Positions 1 through 8,506 of a DNA stretch of 64,000 nt are shown here, piece after piece. The notes under the pieces were generated by a model. That model did not search any database. It saw nothing but the letters and a program-made list of their open reading frames with translations, and was not told where the DNA came from. Numbering within the stretch: position 1 is the first letter of the stretch; each line of letters opens with the position of its first letter. A program made the translations under genes and the position numbers. This stretch comes from Bin87 sp964347975 (GTDB lineage Bacteria; Chloroflexota; Dehalococcoidia; Lucifugimonadales; UBA3495), in assembly GCA_964347975.1 (NCBI GenBank), contig CAYGAY010000001.1:248001-312000 (forward strand). Direction: 5' to 3'.

Positions 1-1509
1 GCCATGGGAGTAGCCCAGCACGGCGGCGCCGAAGAGCATCCCGATGTAGTTGGACGGCAATGCCGTGTTCATAAACTTTTCGACGCTGGCAACGCTATGT
101 TCCAGCAGGTCCATGCTGCGCGGTACGCCCGGAGACGTGCGGATGATAGCCAAGTCGGTGGCCCCGGTTGTGGGGAGCGTTATCGAGCGGCGTTGCACGG
201 TGGTCTGCTCCGGGTCCAGCAGGGGACGGAGGAAGGCCGGCGCCGCCTCGTTCACGCTGTCCATCATGGCCACCACGGGAGCCCACTCATCAGTGATGCC
301 GTTTTTGAGCGTAGGGTGTTCCAGCACTTCGCGCAGGGCCAGGATCTCGGTATAGGCCAGCCAGGACAATGCCTCCAGCACGGCGGCATCGGTTGGCTCC
401 AGCGTGTCCAGGAAGGGCATATGAACGATGGATTTCGCCAGTGCAGTGTCTTCATCGTTGATGTAATACAGGCTGCTCACGGAGCGGGCCGCGTCATTGC
501 TCAAGATATCCGCCATCCAAGGTTTGCTGGCAATAGCGTTCGCCAGCTCCGTATCCTCACTGGCAATCCGGCCCAAGCGCTCGATGGCGATTCCCTCGAG
601 TTCGTTCAAGCCATCGGCAAGCCAGCGCAGGGCAACGAGCCGCTTGGATAATGCCACATCATCGTCTGCGATATAGCCCAAGTCGGATACAATAGCGGCT
701 TCGGTTTGAGTAACCCCGTTGACCAGCCAAGAGAGCGCAATCAGGGTCTCGGTGAGTGCTATGTCATGGCGGGAGATATATCGCAAGTCCGATAAAAGAC
801 CGGCCTCAGTCTGCGTAACCCCGTCGGCCAGCCAGGACAAAGCAATGAAACGCTTGGCCAAGTCCAAATCTCGGTCGGAAATCTCCCACAGTATTCTAAC
901 CACTCTGGATTCCGGCTGCGTAACGTCCTCCACCAGCCACGGCAGTTCTGTAACCTGTTTGGCAAAGGTAGGAAGATCGTTTCCAATATCTTCGATGCGC
1001 TCGATGGCGGCTTTTTCCGGGCCACTAACGCCGTCGGCAACCCAGGGGCGGTCCAGCAAGATGCGGGCAACCGGAGGATTGGTTTCTGCCAACCTTGACA
1101 GTTCCCTTGCCGCCGACCGTTCCGATTCGTCAATCCCGTCGGCTACCCAGGGCAATCCGGCGATACTCACCGGAGTTGGTGTGGGGGTAGGAACGGGTGT
1201 TGGCGTTGGAGTTGGAGTGGGCGCCGGTCTGGAGGTGTACGTGGGTATTGCGGCGGTGGTAGGGGACGGGGCCACGGTAGGGGACGGGGTGACGGTGGAA
1301 AGGGGACGGGTTGCGGTTGGGGGAATAGGCGTTGCCGTCGCAAAGGTTTCAAGCGCGTACGGTCGGACTGTGCCGGTATCTGGCGGCGAATCTACCCGGA
1401 GTTGCCACGGCGTTTCGATTGCATCGGTAAGTATCGCCAACGTGTATCCCACGCCGACCGCGACGGCCAAAAGGGCCAATAGAAAGCAGATTGCAATTAG
1501 CCTCGACAA
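1..1509 (-). CDS. Membrane-anchored protein with W-x-A-D-G repeats (3' end beyond window)
   Basis: The minus frame is open from an in-frame stop at 1651 to the window edge. The only usable start I find is TTG at 1509, giving an N-terminus of a short basic head and a hydrophobic segment (residues about 5-27), i.e. a signal anchor. A Pro/Thr-rich linker follows (about 58-115), then at least seven units of about 35 residues, each opening with a motif such as PWVADGI, SWLADGVTQ or RWLADGLNE and continuing as two predicted helices. After about residue 400 the repeats fade into a non-repetitive domain that runs off the edge. The likely topology is a cytoplasmic tip, one membrane helix, and an exported repeat stalk with a C-terminal domain. 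I recall similar repeats in Chloroflexota proteins ending in a metallopeptidase-like domain, but no HExxH is visible here, so the function is unknown. Weak point: the TTG has no good ribosome-binding site. Confidence 0.7.
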   Translation of the reverse strand, partial: MSRLIAICFLLALLAVAVGVGYTLAILTDAIETPWQLRVDSPPDTGTVRPYALETFATATPIPPTATRPLSTVTPSPTVAPSPTTAAIPTYTSRPAPTPTPTPTPVPTPTPTPVSIAGLPWVADGIDESERSAARELSRLAETNPPVARILLDRPWVADGVSGPEKAAIERIEDIGNDLPTFAKQVTELPWLVEDVTQPESRVVRILWEISDRDLDLAKRFIALSWLADGVTQTEAGLLSDLRYISRHDIALTETLIALSWLVNGVTQTEAAIVSDLGYIADDDVALSKRLVALRWLADGLNELEGIAIERLGRIASEDTELANAIASKPWMADILSNDAARSVSSLYYINDEDTALAKSIVHMPFLDTLEPTDAAVLEALSWLAYTEILALREVLEHPTLKNGITDEWAPVVAMMDSVNEAAPAFLRPLLDPEQTTVQRRSITLPTTGATDLAIIRTSPGVPRSMDLLEHSVASVEKFMNTALPSNYIGMLFGAAVLGYSHG

Positions 1510-1563
1510 AATGGAACCGGTTGATTTTGAGGCTTGCTCGGCGTTCTGGGGGGTGGAATGTGC

Positions 1564-1586
1564 GGGGCAACCACGAGGGTTGCCCC
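1564..1586. repeat. Intergenic palindrome, family A
   Basis: GGGGCAACC at 1564-1572 and GGTTGCCCC at 1578-1586 form a perfect 9-bp stem with loop ACGAG. It lies between the TPP enzyme stop and the start of the repeat-protein gene. Copies with the same stem-loop plan occur at 17739-17765, 27505-27529 and, degraded, at 30951-30969. Confidence 0.8.
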
Positions 1587-1603
1587 TACGGAGTACGAGG
1601 TGA

Positions 1604-3286
1604 TTACAGGGACCAGTCGTCGGGGAGTTCGGGGGTGGGGAGGGGACGGATCATCACTTCGACGAGGGCGGACTGGCCCTGCTCGTTGGCGCGGATGGCG
1701 CGCTGGAAGGCGGGGCGGATGTCTTCGGGGTGCTCGACGCGCTCGGCGTGGCAGCCGAGGCCGTCGGCGACTATGCTGAAATTGCCGCCGAGGACGGCCA
1801 TTTCCGGGGGCGTGCCGTTGGGGTCTTCCATACCCATCATGCCGCCGCCGATGCCGCCGTTGTTGATGACTACGGTGAGGATGGGCAGGCCCATGCGGGC
1901 GGCGGTCTCCAGCTCCATGCCGGTCATGCCGAAGGAGGCGTCGCCGAGAACGTGGACGACGAGATGGTCGGGGCGGCCGAGCTTGGTGCCGATGGCTGCT
2001 CCGACGGACCAACCCATAGCCGCCATGCCGCCCATGGCCACGAAGTTGCGCGGCCTGGTGGTCTGCCAGAAGGGAACCACGTAGCCGCGGCTGCCCCCGG
2101 CGTCGTGGAGGGCGATGGTGCGGTCGGGATCGATGAGCTGTTGGAGTTCGTGGACGACGCGGTAGCCGTTAGTGGGGGTTTCCGGGTCATTGAAGCGAGG
2201 CATCCACTCCATCTCATGCTTTTCGTGGCAGGCGCGGATCTCGTCCACGATTTCCTGTTTGATTCCTCCGCTGTCAGGGCCGATGCGCTGGCGAACGGCG
2301 TCGATGATGGCGCGGAGGGCCAGCTTGGCGTCGGCGAGCATGGGGAGGTCAACCTGGTAGGTTTTGTTGAGGTCGGCGGGGTCGGCGTTGACGTGGATGA
2401 TCTGGACGCCCTCGGGGATGGGGCGGCCGTCGGTGCCGTTGGGCTGGCGGAAGGAGTTCCCTACCGCCAGCACCACGTCGGCCTTGCGGTTGATTTGCAG
2501 GGCCGCGCCGGAGGCGTAGCGGCTGCGGGGATAGACGCCGCCGCCGAGAGAAAGGGGGTGATTTTCGGGGAAGATGCCCTTGCCCATGATGGTGGTGGCG
2601 ACGGGCATGGAGAGCATTTCGGCCAGCTCCAGCACCTCCGCGGCGGCGCCGGCGGCCATGGCGCCGCCACCAGCGTTGAGGATGGGCAGGTTGGCGTTGA
2701 CGAGCAGATCGGCGGCGCGCTGCACGTCGGCGTCGGAGGGGCCGGCCTTGCCGGGAGTCCCGACCGGGGTATAGGCCAGCGCGGCGTCGTCAGCCTCGGC
2801 GGTGAGAACGTCCTGGTGCATTTCGAGCACGACCGGGCCCGGGGAACCGGAGCGGAGGGCGGTGAAGGCGCGGCGCATGACCTGGGGGATGTCCTGGACG
2901 CGGGTGAAGGAGCCGCGCCACTTGCAGAGGCCGTCGAAGATGCTGGCGGAGACTTCCTGCTGCCATTCCTGACCGAGGTTGCGCGCCGGGTGCTGGCCCA
3001 TGAGGAGCAGCACGGGAATGTTGTCAGCGTAGCAGCCGGCGATGGCGGTGAGGCAATTGGTGGCGCCGGGGCCGGTGCCGGTCATGGCGACGCCGACTTC
3101 GCCGGTGGCGCGGGCGTAGCCGTCGGCGATTTCAACGCCGAGGCGTTCGTGGCGGGCGGCAAAGGGGCGGATGCTGGAGCCGCGGAGCGGACCCCACAGG
3201 GGGGCCAGGCCGCCGCCGGAGAATCCGGTTATGTAACGTATTCCTTCCTGTTCCAGGGCTTTGACAACGGCTTCAGCTCCACGCAT
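1604..3286 (-). CDS. TPP-dependent acetolactate-synthase-like enzyme
   Basis: 560-residue protein with the three-domain plan of the acetolactate synthase/benzoylformate decarboxylase family. The N-terminal PYR domain carries the catalytic glutamate in ARHERLG (about residue 45). A central Rossmann-like domain follows, then a C-terminal PP domain with the TPP/Mg motif starting at GDASFGM (about 446) and ending in VVINN. Gly-Asp-Ala replaces the usual Gly-Asp-Gly. I chose the ATG at 3286 over the one at 3331 because GAGAGGTG lies six bases upstream. Such enzymes decarboxylate or ligate 2-keto acids, but no substrate-specific feature is recognisable. No small regulatory subunit (IlvH-like) is nearby, which argues against branched-chain biosynthesis. 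It is one of four such paralogues in the window. Confidence 0.88.
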   Translation of the reverse strand: MRGAEAVVKALEQEGIRYITGFSGGGLAPLWGPLRGSSIRPFAARHERLGVEIADGYARATGEVGVAMTGTGPGATNCLTAIAGCYADNIPVLLLMGQHPARNLGQEWQQEVSASIFDGLCKWRGSFTRVQDIPQVMRRAFTALRSGSPGPVVLEMHQDVLTAEADDAALAYTPVGTPGKAGPSDADVQRAADLLVNANLPILNAGGGAMAAGAAAEVLELAEMLSMPVATTIMGKGIFPENHPLSLGGGVYPRSRYASGAALQINRKADVVLAVGNSFRQPNGTDGRPIPEGVQIIHVNADPADLNKTYQVDLPMLADAKLALRAIIDAVRQRIGPDSGGIKQEIVDEIRACHEKHEMEWMPRFNDPETPTNGYRVVHELQQLIDPDRTIALHDAGGSRGYVVPFWQTTRPRNFVAMGGMAAMGWSVGAAIGTKLGRPDHLVVHVLGDASFGMTGMELETAARMGLPILTVVINNGGIGGGMMGMEDPNGTPPEMAVLGGNFSIVADGLGCHAERVEHPEDIRPAFQRAIRANEQGQSALVEVMIRPLPTPELPDDWSL

Positions 3287-3336
3287 GGCGGCACCTCTCA
3301 TCGGTTGGGAGGGCTGGGTTTTCACCCTCACCCTAA

Positions 3337-3359
3337 CCCTCTCCCTTCCAGGGAGAGGG
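3337..3359. repeat. Intergenic palindrome, family E
   Basis: CCCTCTCCC (3337-3345) and GGGAGAGGG (3351-3359) form a perfect 9-bp stem with loop TTCCA, preceded by CCCTCACCCTAA. Similar sequence makes up the core of the 135-bp element at 44591-44725. It lies upstream of the TPP gene. Confidence 0.7.
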
Positions 3360-3461
3360 GACTGTCGTGTTTGCCGGGATGATAGGGCAGCATGGGGATG
3401 GGGTCAACTGGGGCGTGTCGTCTGAGTTAAGTCTCAAATGCGATTGAGGCAATTCGCCTGA

Positions 3462-3491
3462 TTGACAGCGACAGCGCCGGCGGTGTACGAT
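3462..3491 (+). promoter_or_regulatory. Candidate promoter of the CobW/WD40 genes
   Basis: TTGACA at 3462-3467 and TACGAT at 3486-3491 are separated by 18 bases, upstream of the CobW start at 3544. Seen by consensus match only. Confidence 0.5.
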
Positions 3492-3504
3492 GCTCTGCTC
3501 TCTA

Positions 3505-3523
3505 ATTGATACTTGATGTCAAT
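3505..3523. promoter_or_regulatory. Candidate operator, inverted repeat ATTGA-n9-TCAAT
   Basis: A 19-base imperfect palindrome lies just downstream of the candidate -10 and before the ribosome-binding site AGGAG. Its place suits a repressor site. Many COG0523 genes are controlled by the zinc regulator Zur, but I cannot match this site to a Zur consensus. Confidence 0.3.
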
Positions 3524-3543
3524 AGGGCAAAGGAGAATTCTAT

Positions 3544-4965
3544 ATGGACACGCCTAGCAAAGTACCCGTCACCATTCTCACTGGCTTTCTCGGCTCTGGC
3601 AAGACGACCCTGCTCAACCGGATCTTGACTGAGGAGCACGGTAAGCGTATTGCCGTGATCGAGAACGAGTACGGGGAGGTCGGCATCGATCAGGCCCTCG
3701 TCATCAACGCTGACGAGGAAGTGTTCGAGATGTCGAACGGTTGCATCTGCTGCACGGTGCGCGGAGACCTGATTCGGGTACTCGGCAACCTCATGAAACG
3801 CCGCGACAAGTTCGACTATGTGTTAGTGGAAACCACCGGGCTCGCCGATCCCGGTCCCGTCGCTCAGACGTTCTTCATGGATGACGAGATTCGCGCTGAA
3901 TTCGCGCTTGACGGGATCGTCACACTGGTCGATGCGGCCCACATTGAGCAGCAGCTCGGCCGAAGCGACGAAAGCACGGAGCAAATCGCGTTCGCAGATG
4001 TTCTCGTGCTCAACAAGACCGACCTCGTCAATGGCGAGGTGATCGACCGGCTCGAAGCCCGGCTCCGAGACATGAACCGAATGGCCCGGGTCGTGCGCAG
4101 CGAGCGAGCGAACGTCTCCGTGGACACCGTAGTCAACCTCGGCGCCTTCGACCTGGACCAAATGCTTGAGCGTCGCCCCACCTTCCTCGAGCCGGAGTAT
4201 CCGTTCGAATGGACTGGAGTCTATGCGCTCGATCCCGGCCGCTACGAATTCAGCCTCGCCGATGGACCTGATCCGGCGATGTCGCTCGTCGTCGTGTCCG
4301 ACCAGGGAACCGATGACGCTGCCCTTCGTGAGAGTGCGGAATGGTGTGTGCGACGGTACGCCGAACCTGCGGAGCCCATTCGCCCCGGGGAAGAGATTCC
4401 TATCGGAAAGCATGTGAACCTCCGGCTCGATTCCCCAGGGCGCAAGTCGTTCTTCCTGGAGGCCGATACGCCGGGGCGGGTTGGCCTTTACGCCCAGCAC
4501 CTCCCGGAGGAGTTCGATTTCCAACTGAGGAACGCGGATGGAGCGGCTTTCAAACTAGGGGGCAACCTTTGCTCTGAGCCTGCCTGCACAGAGACAGACA
4601 CACGACGCGTCAAGGGAGCGGTGGTTCCCGTCGCGGCCGAGCGAACCTGGGTCGCACAGCACGAGCACGACGACGAGGTGGGCTCGATCGCCATCGAGCG
4701 AGACGGTGACGTTGATCCCGAAAGGCTCAACGCCTGGCTGAGCAAACTGCTCAGTGAGCGTGGGGTGGACATCTTCCGAATGAAGGGCTTCATCAGCCTC
4801 GTGGGCGAGTCTCGTCGCTTCGTCTTCCAGGGGGTTCACATGCTCGTTGACGGCCAGCCGGACCGCGAATGGGGGGACGCGCCCCGACGCAATCAGCTCG
4901 TCTTCATCGGCCGCAACCTTGATGAGCAAAGCATGAGGCAGGAGTTCGAAGGATGTCTGATTTAA
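3544..4965 (+). CDS. CobW/COG0523 family GTPase metallochaperone
   Basis: 473 residues. The G3E-family GTPase domain shows Walker A GFLGSGKTT (14-22), the metal-binding C-x-C-C in NGCICCTV (67-70), ETTG (96-99) and NKTD (157-160). A CobW C-terminal domain begins around residue 230; its last third holds GNLCSEPAC, and the protein ends in a well-conserved stretch around FRMKGF and RRFVFQGVHM. COG0523 proteins insert or hand over metal (zinc, cobalt, iron) using GTP. The CxCC places this in the metal-binding group; zinc is the commonest cargo, but that is inference. It is longer than typical 320-400-residue members. The stop overlaps the WD40 gene start by 13 bases, so the two are probably translationally coupled. 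RBS AGGAG lies upstream. Confidence 0.9.
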   Translation: MDTPSKVPVTILTGFLGSGKTTLLNRILTEEHGKRIAVIENEYGEVGIDQALVINADEEVFEMSNGCICCTVRGDLIRVLGNLMKRRDKFDYVLVETTGLADPGPVAQTFFMDDEIRAEFALDGIVTLVDAAHIEQQLGRSDESTEQIAFADVLVLNKTDLVNGEVIDRLEARLRDMNRMARVVRSERANVSVDTVVNLGAFDLDQMLERRPTFLEPEYPFEWTGVYALDPGRYEFSLADGPDPAMSLVVVSDQGTDDAALRESAEWCVRRYAEPAEPIRPGEEIPIGKHVNLRLDSPGRKSFFLEADTPGRVGLYAQHLPEEFDFQLRNADGAAFKLGGNLCSEPACTETDTRRVKGAVVPVAAERTWVAQHEHDDEVGSIAIERDGDVDPERLNAWLSKLLSERGVDIFRMKGFISLVGESRRFVFQGVHMLVDGQPDREWGDAPRRNQLVFIGRNLDEQSMRQEFEGCLI

Positions 4966-6071
4966 ATGCCAGCGGCCCGAAGGGCGCTCTTCGCCAGGGT
5001 TGGTCTGCGGAGGTCGGCGACTATGCTATTGCCGGGGGGTGGAGCCTGGCCGGTGAGGCGCTGATCGTCGGTGATGCTGAAGGTGGCGTTTACGCATTCG
5101 ACGGCAAGTCCGGCGCGACCGCCTGGGCGCGGCGCGGCGTTCACAAAGGTGGCGTCCTCGCGGTAGCTATCCACCCCAGCGGAACCGCGTTCGCTACGGC
5201 CGGCCAGGACAGTCGAGTCTTAATCTGGAGCGCCGCCGAAGGTCAGGTTGACCGGGCAATCGACTTCGGAAGCGGTTGGGTAGAAAACGTGGCGTGGTCG
5301 CCGGACGGCCAATGGTTGGCGGCCTCCTGCTCCCGGCAGGTTCTCGTGTGTCGTGCGGACGGCGCCGAGGTTTGGCGGTCTGATGATCATCCCAGCACCG
5401 TAAGCGCGATTGCCTGGTCGAGCGTAGGGGAGCTGGCGACGGCCTGTTACGGTCAAGTGATGTTCTGCGACGCGTCCACCGGCGAGCTTCGCCAGAAGCT
5501 GGAGTGGCAGGGCTCCCTGGTGTCGATGGTGCTGAGCTCAAACGGGGATATCGTGGCCTGCGGCAGCCAGGACAACACGGTGCACTTCTGGCGTCGCTCC
5601 ACAGCGCAGGACTCTATGATGTCAGGATATCCCACCAAGCCGTCAGCCTTGGCTTTCGATGACACCGGTACCCTTTTGGCCACCGGCGGGGGGGAGGCGG
5701 TGACGGTTTGGAGCTTCCGGGGAAGGGGTCCTGAAGGCACAGAGCCCGGTGTCCTGGAGTTTCATGTTCACCCCGTTACCACGCTTTCCTTCGCTCCCGG
5801 CGCCATGCGCCTGGCATCGGGAGGCGGCGAAGGCGCCGTGGTGGTGTGGTCGCTGCAGAGAAATGGGAAAGGAGGTCCGCTGGGGGCCGCGGTGGTGGCG
5901 GGCGCAGTGGCCGAATTACACTGGCGGCCTGACGGGCGCGCGCTTGCTGCTCTCGACGCGCGGGGCGGCGTGACGGTTTGGCAGGTAGAACGAACCAGGG
6001 GCCGAATTGACTGCGTAAGCGCAGGGCTGAGCCGTACCTGGTTGCGCCAGTTGACGGGGTTGAGGAATTGA
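4953..6071 (+). CDS. WD40 repeat protein coupled to CobW GTPase
   Basis: 372 residues built almost wholly of WD40 blades. Recurrent patterns such as AIHPSGTAFATAGQDSRVLIW, VAWSPDGQWLAASC and FAPGAMRLASGGGEGAVVVW suggest seven blades and a single beta-propeller. No signal peptide or catalytic domain is seen. The short tail after the last blade (about residue 345 on) is basic. It begins inside the end of the CobW gene (13-base overlap), which implies a shared function: probably a scaffold or client-recognition partner for the metallochaperone. That role is inferred from linkage only. No gene follows for about 660 bases. Confidence 0.85.
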   Translation: MSDLNASGPKGALRQGWSAEVGDYAIAGGWSLAGEALIVGDAEGGVYAFDGKSGATAWARRGVHKGGVLAVAIHPSGTAFATAGQDSRVLIWSAAEGQVDRAIDFGSGWVENVAWSPDGQWLAASCSRQVLVCRADGAEVWRSDDHPSTVSAIAWSSVGELATACYGQVMFCDASTGELRQKLEWQGSLVSMVLSSNGDIVACGSQDNTVHFWRRSTAQDSMMSGYPTKPSALAFDDTGTLLATGGGEAVTVWSFRGRGPEGTEPGVLEFHVHPVTTLSFAPGAMRLASGGGEGAVVVWSLQRNGKGGPLGAAVVAGAVAELHWRPDGRALAALDARGGVTVWQVERTRGRIDCVSAGLSRTWLRQLTGLRN

Positions 6072-6204
6072 CCGCGTGCCGTGCACAGTTGTGCCACAGT
6101 GCCGGCAGGGGCTGATTTTTCGCCTGCCTATCGAACAATCACACCCGCTGCCCCTGAACCCGGACACCGGCATTCAGCGGCGTCGTTGCGTTGGATCCGC
6201 AATG

Positions 6205-6233
6205 TTGACTGCCCAAGCCCGTCGTGCTAATTT
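6205..6233 (+). promoter_or_regulatory. Candidate promoter of the riboswitch-controlled transporter
   Basis: TTGACT (6205-6210) and TAATTT (6228-6233) have a 17-base spacer, about 70-100 bases upstream of the cobalamin riboswitch core. The rest of 6072-6300 holds no convincing gene. Confidence 0.45.
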
Positions 6234-6299
6234 ACGAGTGTTAACAATTGAACCCTCCAACCAATACCTGTTGGTGGCCCGCCGCTCCAGCCTTTTGCC

Positions 6300-6510
6300 G
6301 ACGCCAGTTGGCATTCGGTCAGAAAGCGCGGGACAAAAGGAAATCCGGTGAAAATCCGGTGCGGTCGCGCCACTGTAATTGGCGAGACGCGCTTCTTGCG
6401 GCATTCTGCCAGAAAGGATGCCGACGAAAACCACTGTCCGCCCCAGCGGATGGGAAGGTGAAGATGCGTCGCTATAAGCCATCAGCCAGGAAGCCTGCCA
6501 TCAGGGGTAC
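6300..6510 (+). ncRNA. Cobalamin (B12) riboswitch
   Basis: The conserved core of the class is readable. GGAAATCCGGTGAAAATCCG begins at 6339 and runs into GCGGTCGCGCCACTGTAA at 6361-6378. After a variable region comes the 3' B12 box AGCCAGGAAGCCTGCC at 6484-6499. TGGCA (6309-6313) can pair with TGCCA (6496-6500) to close the structure. It is followed by an intrinsic terminator and then the solute-binding protein gene, so adenosylcobalamin or a related corrinoid is expected to switch off the transporter by premature termination. The ligand subtype is not determined. Confidence 0.93.
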
Positions 6511-6595
6511 TCTAGCTGCACTTCGCGGAACGAGTGAAGCAGATCTGTTGACAGGTTGCGAATCTGCAACAGTCCAACAGGACGCCCGAAAACGA

Positions 6596-6627
6596 GCCCC
6601 GTTCACCCAGTGCGGACGGGGTCTTTT
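6596..6627 (+). terminator. Intrinsic terminator of the riboswitch expression platform
   Basis: GCCCCGT (6596-6602) pairs with ACGGGGT (6616-6622) around a 13-base loop and is followed by CTTTT. It lies between the B12 box and the lipoprotein gene. Further small hairpins, such as GTTGC/GCAAC near 6555-6570, may form the antiterminator. Confidence 0.7.
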
Positions 6628-6734
6628 GCTGCCCCAACGCGGACAGCGTCCCCGAGCCGCTCATCCTGCGAAGTTTGAACTTGCTTGAGCGGTGGTGTTC
6701 ATCGGAAAACCACAGGACGTCCTGGAGGACAAAG

Positions 6735-8465
6735 ATGCCTAACATACTGTCGAACAGTTTCAGAATTGCACTGCCATTAGGCCTGGGCCTGATGTTCTTG
6801 TTGGCGGTGGCCTGCGGGTCTCCCGCCGCGACCAGCGAGACGGCCCCGCCGCCGGCTGGCGCCGCACCAGAGGCAACCACCCCGCCGGCGGCTGTTCCTC
6901 AGCCAGCGGCCGCTACCGCCACTCCGGTTCAGCCTGCGGAGTCATCGTCTCCCGCGCAACAAACGGCCGAGCCGGCGGCGACCGTTGTGGACCGACCTAC
7001 ACTGACGGCGGGCGTCATTTGGCTGGACAGTCCGCTGGACCCGGTGGAGAGCGGTTGGGTAGCCAACCAGTCGGGAATGTCGGAGAACCTGTTCCGACTG
7101 TCAGCGACCACCCTCAGTCCCGAACCATGGCTGGCAACGGCATCCACGCAAGTGGACCCATTGACCTGGGAAATCGAGCTTCGGTCGGATGTCAAATTCC
7201 ATAATGGAACCGTGATGGACGCTCAGACGGTCAAGGCTTCCCTGGAGAGGACCGTCAGATTGTCGCCGGCGTCAGCTGAAACATTAACCATCGACACCGT
7301 GACCGTCAAGGGAGAGCAAACCATCACCGTTACCACCACAGAGCCGCAACCCACGCTGCCGGGTCTGTTGACCAGCCCCGCCGTTGCCATCACCGACGCG
7401 GCGGCAGCCGACGCCGCCGGAGAGGGCAATTTCATTGCCGCCGGCGCCCTGACCGGCCCCTACATTCCCACCGAGTACATCCAGAAAGAACGCCTCAGCA
7501 GCGTGGCCAACGACAACTACTGGGGTGGCGCTCCTCCGTTGGCCGGCATCGAGCACGTTGCCATTCCCGACACCAACAGCCGGGAACTGGCGCTGCAGGC
7601 CGAGGACATTGACATAGCCATCAACATATCACCGGAAGGAGCCCAGACTATCAACGCCCAGCCGGGGATGCACAGTCGGACCGCTGGCATCGGCACCTCC
7701 GTCGTCATGTGGTGGGTGAATTTCGAGCGAGGTACGCTGGCCGACCCGCTGGTGCGCCGGGCCGTGGACCAAGCCATCGACCGGGAAAGCATCGCCGGGC
7801 TGGTCGCTCCCGAAGGCACAGGTTCGTATGCGGAACTCCTGCTGCCGGAAGCGCTGGTATCCTGCCCGGGCGTCAACGCCCCGGGCTATGATCCTGAGCA
7901 GGCCCGCGCCCTGTTGGCCGAAGCCGGTTATGTCGATAGCGACGGCGACGGCATCGTTGACAAGGACGGCCAACCTCTGGAAATAGTCATCGGCGGCTAC
8001 CCCCAGCGGTTCCAACTGCCCATCATGGCCGAAGCCGCACAAGCGATGCTTGCTGACGTCGGCATCAAGACCGAGGTGCTCATCACCGAATGGTCTGTGG
8101 TCAAGGAACCGGCCTGGGATCTCTTCGGGTGGTACAACAACGTGGTCGAAGCCGGAGACCCGGTGCTTAACGTCAGCAAGTACGCCGGTCTCCGGGCCGA
8201 CGCCAGCGGCAGTGGGGCCAACAACTACGGGCATTACGACAATTCCAGACTGGTGAACATCGTGGCCCGGGCCGGCTCCTTGCCGGACCAGGAGGATCGA
8301 AAACAGATAGCCTGCGAGGCCCTGGCGGTGGTTACGGAAGAAAGCGCGTTTCTGCCAGTGGCGCACGTGTATATGGTGTATGGCGTCAATGAGCGGGTCA
8401 CTGGTTTCGAACCCCACCCATCCAGCCTCTATTTCTTCGACCACCGCATTGGTCTGAGCGAGTGA
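6735..8465 (+). CDS. Family-5 (peptide/nickel-type) ABC solute-binding lipoprotein
   Basis: 576 residues from ATG 6735, preceded by GGAGG at 6724. An N-terminal signal with lipobox LAVAC makes Cys27 the lipidated residue. An Ala/Pro/Thr-rich tether (about 30-95) precedes an SBP_bac_5 domain with family patterns such as WEIELRSDVKFHNGT, DPLVRRAVDQAIDRESIAG and PGYDPEQARALLAEAGY. The family binds peptides, nickel complexes, opines and similar ligands. The cobalamin riboswitch upstream implies a B12-related ligand: cobalt or a cobalt chelate, a corrinoid, or a precursor. It is followed by two permease genes. Ligand assignment is inference. Confidence 0.88.
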   Translation: MPNILSNSFRIALPLGLGLMFLLAVACGSPAATSETAPPPAGAAPEATTPPAAVPQPAAATATPVQPAESSSPAQQTAEPAATVVDRPTLTAGVIWLDSPLDPVESGWVANQSGMSENLFRLSATTLSPEPWLATASTQVDPLTWEIELRSDVKFHNGTVMDAQTVKASLERTVRLSPASAETLTIDTVTVKGEQTITVTTTEPQPTLPGLLTSPAVAITDAAAADAAGEGNFIAAGALTGPYIPTEYIQKERLSSVANDNYWGGAPPLAGIEHVAIPDTNSRELALQAEDIDIAINISPEGAQTINAQPGMHSRTAGIGTSVVMWWVNFERGTLADPLVRRAVDQAIDRESIAGLVAPEGTGSYAELLLPEALVSCPGVNAPGYDPEQARALLAEAGYVDSDGDGIVDKDGQPLEIVIGGYPQRFQLPIMAEAAQAMLADVGIKTEVLITEWSVVKEPAWDLFGWYNNVVEAGDPVLNVSKYAGLRADASGSGANNYGHYDNSRLVNIVARAGSLPDQEDRKQIACEALAVVTEESAFLPVAHVYMVYGVNERVTGFEPHPSSLYFFDHRIGLSE

Positions 8466-8506
8466 TGGGTTGCGGCTCTTCCGGGTGGATTTAGACCACC
8501 GCAAGT

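Noticed and set aside
711..870. Near-repeated DNA at about 711, 816 and 925 (AACCCCGT...CCAGCCA) as an array or mobile repeat
   Set aside because: These are the codons of the W-x-A-D-G protein repeats, in frame; not a separate DNA element.
719..1603. Plus-strand frame with V-G-V-G runs
   Set aside because: The runs are the antisense of the Pro/Thr linker in the minus-strand repeat protein. The minus frame has periodic protein repeats and a signal anchor.
1730..3382. 550-residue plus-strand open frame opposite the first TPP enzyme
   Set aside because: Composition is Gly/Ala/Asp/Val-rich, typical of an antisense shadow of GC-rich DNA; the minus-strand protein has full family motifs.
6076..6351. 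Short frames between the WD40 gene and the riboswitch
   Set aside because: No RBS, no recognisable protein sequence; the region is promoter and RNA leader.
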